NCBI GenBank assembly: GCA_031257725.1
Contig: JAIROD010000862.1
Location: 1 to 6,664 of the forward strand
Reading direction: 5' to 3'
Length of the DNA stretch: 6,664 nt
Source: Planctomycetaceae bacterium
GTDB lineage: Bacteria; Planctomycetota; Planctomycetia; Pirellulales; Thermoguttaceae
In this document: positions 4,865 to 6,664 of the stretch, piece after piece
Layout: each line of letters begins with the position of its first letter
How positions within the stretch are numbered: position 1 is the stretch's first letter
Notes under the pieces: model-generated
Database searches by the model: none
The model's input: only the letters and a program-made list of their open reading frames with translations
Told to the model about the DNA's origin: nothing
Position numbers and translations under genes: made by a program

Positions 4865-6578
4865 AATCAATTACTGTTTCTCGGACAACTTCGTCGATGG
4901 TGGTTTTTCCGGCGTGTATTTTGGCAAGTCCGGCTTCGCGAAGGGTGACCATACCATTCCGACCCGCCGCCTCCCGTAACTCCGCCGCCGATGCCCCATG
5001 ATTAATTAACGCACGAATCTCATCATTGATCAACATAAATTCATGAATCGCCGTCCGACCCTTGTAACCCGTGTTGTTACACGTTACACAACCGCGTCCG
5101 CGATAAAACATCTTGCCGGCAATATAATCTCCCCCCAATTCCAACTCCGCTAACTGATCCGGTGTTGGCGTGTACTGCTCCCGACAATCAGGACAAATCG
5201 TACGCACAAGACGTTGCGCCAAAATCGCTTCAACTGTTGCCGTTATCAAAAACGATGGAATCCCCATGTCCTTCAACCGCGTAATCGTACTCGGAGCATC
5301 ATTCGTGTGTAACGTACTAAAAACCAAATGCCCCGTCAACGACGCCTGAACCGCAATCTCCGCCGTTTCCCTGTCCCGAATCTCGCCAACAAGAATAATA
5401 TCAGGATCCTGACGCAATATCGAACGTAAACATTGTGCAAAAGTGTTACCAATATCCGAGTCAATCGGCATCTGAATAATACCGTCAATATCATACTCCA
5501 CCGGATCTTCCGTCGTCATTAACTTATCCGTAATCGAATTTAACTCACTCAACGCCGCATACAATGTCGTTGTTTTCCCCGAACCGGTCGGTCCCGTAAC
5601 AAGAACAATTCCGTTAGGACGTTCCAGTATCTTACGGAAATCACGTAACAACATCGCATCCATGCCGACATTCTCCAGATCAAGACTAATCACCGATTTG
5701 TCAAGAATCCGGCAAACAACACTTTCACCAAACAACGTCGGTAATACACTCACCCGTAAATCAATCGGATGTCCCCCAACCGTCAACCGAATACGTCCGT
5801 CTTGAGGTAAACGACGCTCCGCAATATCAAGATTCGCCATAACTTTGATTCGAGTGGTAATCGCCGATGCCAAATGCCGCGGAGGCGGAACCATCTCATA
5901 CAACGTCCCATCCGCCTTGATACGAATTTTAAATTCATCTTCAAACGGTTCAAAATGTAAATCGCTGGCGTGGTCTTTAATACCAAGCAAAAATACCATG
6001 TTAAGCAATTTTCGTACAGGAGCGGATTCACTCAACGCTTCAATACTCGCCAAGTCAAGAGAAGCTCCGCTTTCCAACGCCATCGCCGCATCCTTGAGCG
6101 ATTTATCGTTCTCCATATCGGCAATAAGCGATTCAACACTCTCAACATCGGAAGCATAATAACGGGTTAAAGCATTGTCAATATCACGCGGCGTTGTAAC
6201 AACCGCCCGAATATCGTAACCTAAAAAATTGCGCAACTCGTCCAGAACCATAATGTTCTGCGGCTCGCACATCGCAACAGTTAATATTTCGTTTCGAAAA
6301 CTAATCGGAATGACCTTGTAAATCTGCGCCATCGGCTCGGTCAAATGAGCAAGAACATCCGGCGGAATCGTCAAATCACTCAACCCAATCACCTGCAAAC
6401 CAAGTTGTTCCGCCAACGCCAACGCAACCTGATCATCATTGATAAATCCCATCGACATTGCCGTCTCGCCGATCTTCTCCCCATGCCGCTGAAGATGCTC
6501 CTCCAACAACATTTCAAGCTGCTCCTCATCAATAAATCCAAGGTCAACAAAAACCTGTCCCAATCTGCGAAGTGCCAT
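4863..6578 (-). CDS. Type IV pilus / type II secretion assembly ATPase (PilB/GspE family) with MshEN-like domain
   Basis: This 571-residue cytoplasmic hexameric ATPase powers pilus or pseudopilus assembly on the PilC/GspF platform encoded next downstream. Residues 1-60 hold two MshEN-like motifs, RLGQVFVDLGFI...L..LL..H (5-28) and KIGETAMSMGFI...V..AL..Q (35-58), the fold that binds c-di-GMP in related ATPases. Residues about 60-140 complete the N-terminal domain, followed by an acidic linker. The motor domain shows SDLHFEP (205-211), Walker A GPTGSGKTTT (329-338), an Asp box TTEDPVEY (355-362), Walker B ILVGEIRD (395-402) and a His box STLHTND (421-427). A zinc-binding tetracysteine is intact: C462, C465, C497, C500. 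That favours PilB/GspE over retraction ATPase PilT, which lacks the N-domain and these cysteines. ATG at 6576-6578 has no Shine-Dalgarno but matches the family N-terminus. All catalytic motifs are complete. Confidence 0.95.
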   Translation of the reverse strand: MALRRLGQVFVDLGFIDEEQLEMLLEEHLQRHGEKIGETAMSMGFINDDQVALALAEQLGLQVIGLSDLTIPPDVLAHLTEPMAQIYKVIPISFRNEILTVAMCEPQNIMVLDELRNFLGYDIRAVVTTPRDIDNALTRYYASDVESVESLIADMENDKSLKDAAMALESGASLDLASIEALSESAPVRKLLNMVFLLGIKDHASDLHFEPFEDEFKIRIKADGTLYEMVPPPRHLASAITTRIKVMANLDIAERRLPQDGRIRLTVGGHPIDLRVSVLPTLFGESVVCRILDKSVISLDLENVGMDAMLLRDFRKILERPNGIVLVTGPTGSGKTTTLYAALSELNSITDKLMTTEDPVEYDIDGIIQMPIDSDIGNTFAQCLRSILRQDPDIILVGEIRDRETAEIAVQASLTGHLVFSTLHTNDAPSTITRLKDMGIPSFLITATVEAILAQRLVRTICPDCREQYTPTPDQLAELELGGDYIAGKMFYRGRGCVTCNNTGYKGRTAIHEFMLINDEIRALINHGASAAELREAAGRNGMVTLREAGLAKIHAGKTTIDEVVRETVID

Positions 6579-6664
6579 AATCGTAATTATTTGTTTTAAT
6601 AAATTGTTAATCGTAATAGTAAATGTAAAATCACCAAAAGAAAAAAAATGTCAATCAGCAGGTC
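6579..6664. other. AT-rich leader of the assembly ATPase gene
   Basis: These 86 bp lie upstream of the ATPase start and run to the window edge. They are strongly AT-rich. On the minus strand a TTGACA occurs at 6654-6649, but 17 nt downstream there is only ATTTTA/TTTTAC, a poor -10 match, so I do not call a promoter. The neighbouring upstream gene is outside the window. Confidence 0.4.

Noticed and set aside
5845..6159. 104-residue plus-strand open frame opposite the ATPase gene
   Set aside because: It is antisense to well-conserved ATPase sequence; the Ser/Ala-rich translation is a complement effect of that gene.
6626..6654. Sigma-70 promoter for the ATPase gene (TTGACA on the minus strand)
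   Set aside because: The -35 match is perfect but lies in a T-rich tract, and no acceptable -10 hexamer is found at 16-18 nt spacing.

Overview
The window looks like chromosomal DNA from a planctomycete, probably a low-GC, gut-type lineage. This rests on three things: a DUF1570-type secreted putative metallopeptidase, a family known mostly from Planctomycetes; an F-type secretion platform protein with a planctomycete-like C-terminal half; and two of the other three starts also lacking a Shine-Dalgarno sequence, as is common in that phylum. No rRNA, tRNA, transposase, integrase, phage gene or CRISPR array is visible, so the lineage call is an inference from protein families only.

Layout: positions 1-260 are non-coding, with a large nested hairpin, one composite palindromic repeat and a repeat-element tail. 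One plus-strand gene (261-1571) encodes an exported DUF1570 protein with an HExxH...E zinc-peptidase signature. It converges on three minus-strand genes: a PilB/GspE-type assembly ATPase (6578-4863), a PilC/GspF-type inner-membrane platform protein (4314-2989) and a small lipoprotein (2505-1915). The ATPase and platform protein are the motor and membrane base of a type IV pilus or type II secretion-like machine. The ATPase carries an N-terminal MshEN-like domain, which suggests c-di-GMP control. The lipoprotein follows in the same direction, but a functional link is not shown. No PilT, prepilin, prepilin peptidase or secretin is in the window.

The three long gaps between genes (343, 483 and 548 bp) and the leader are filled with several small repeat families: (i) 16-nt palindromes of the type CGTCCCGTTAGGGACG, in pairs exactly 36 nt apart, each with a one-sided TTGGTA tag; (ii) hairpin elements bounded by GGTAGGC/GCCTACC that share a 62-nt tail ending CTGAATAGTTACAA; (iii) degenerate 7-nt tandem repeats (AGTTGAT/AGTGGAG) at both ends of the platform gene and the 3' end of the ATPase gene; (iv) a 9-nt tandem repeat upstream of the lipoprotein gene; (v) a 27-nt imperfect inverted repeat.

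I do not see a complete new system. The observations most worth following are an apparent insertion of about 30-36 residues with a hydrophobic segment inside the second domain of the platform protein, and the regular architecture of the intergenic repeats.
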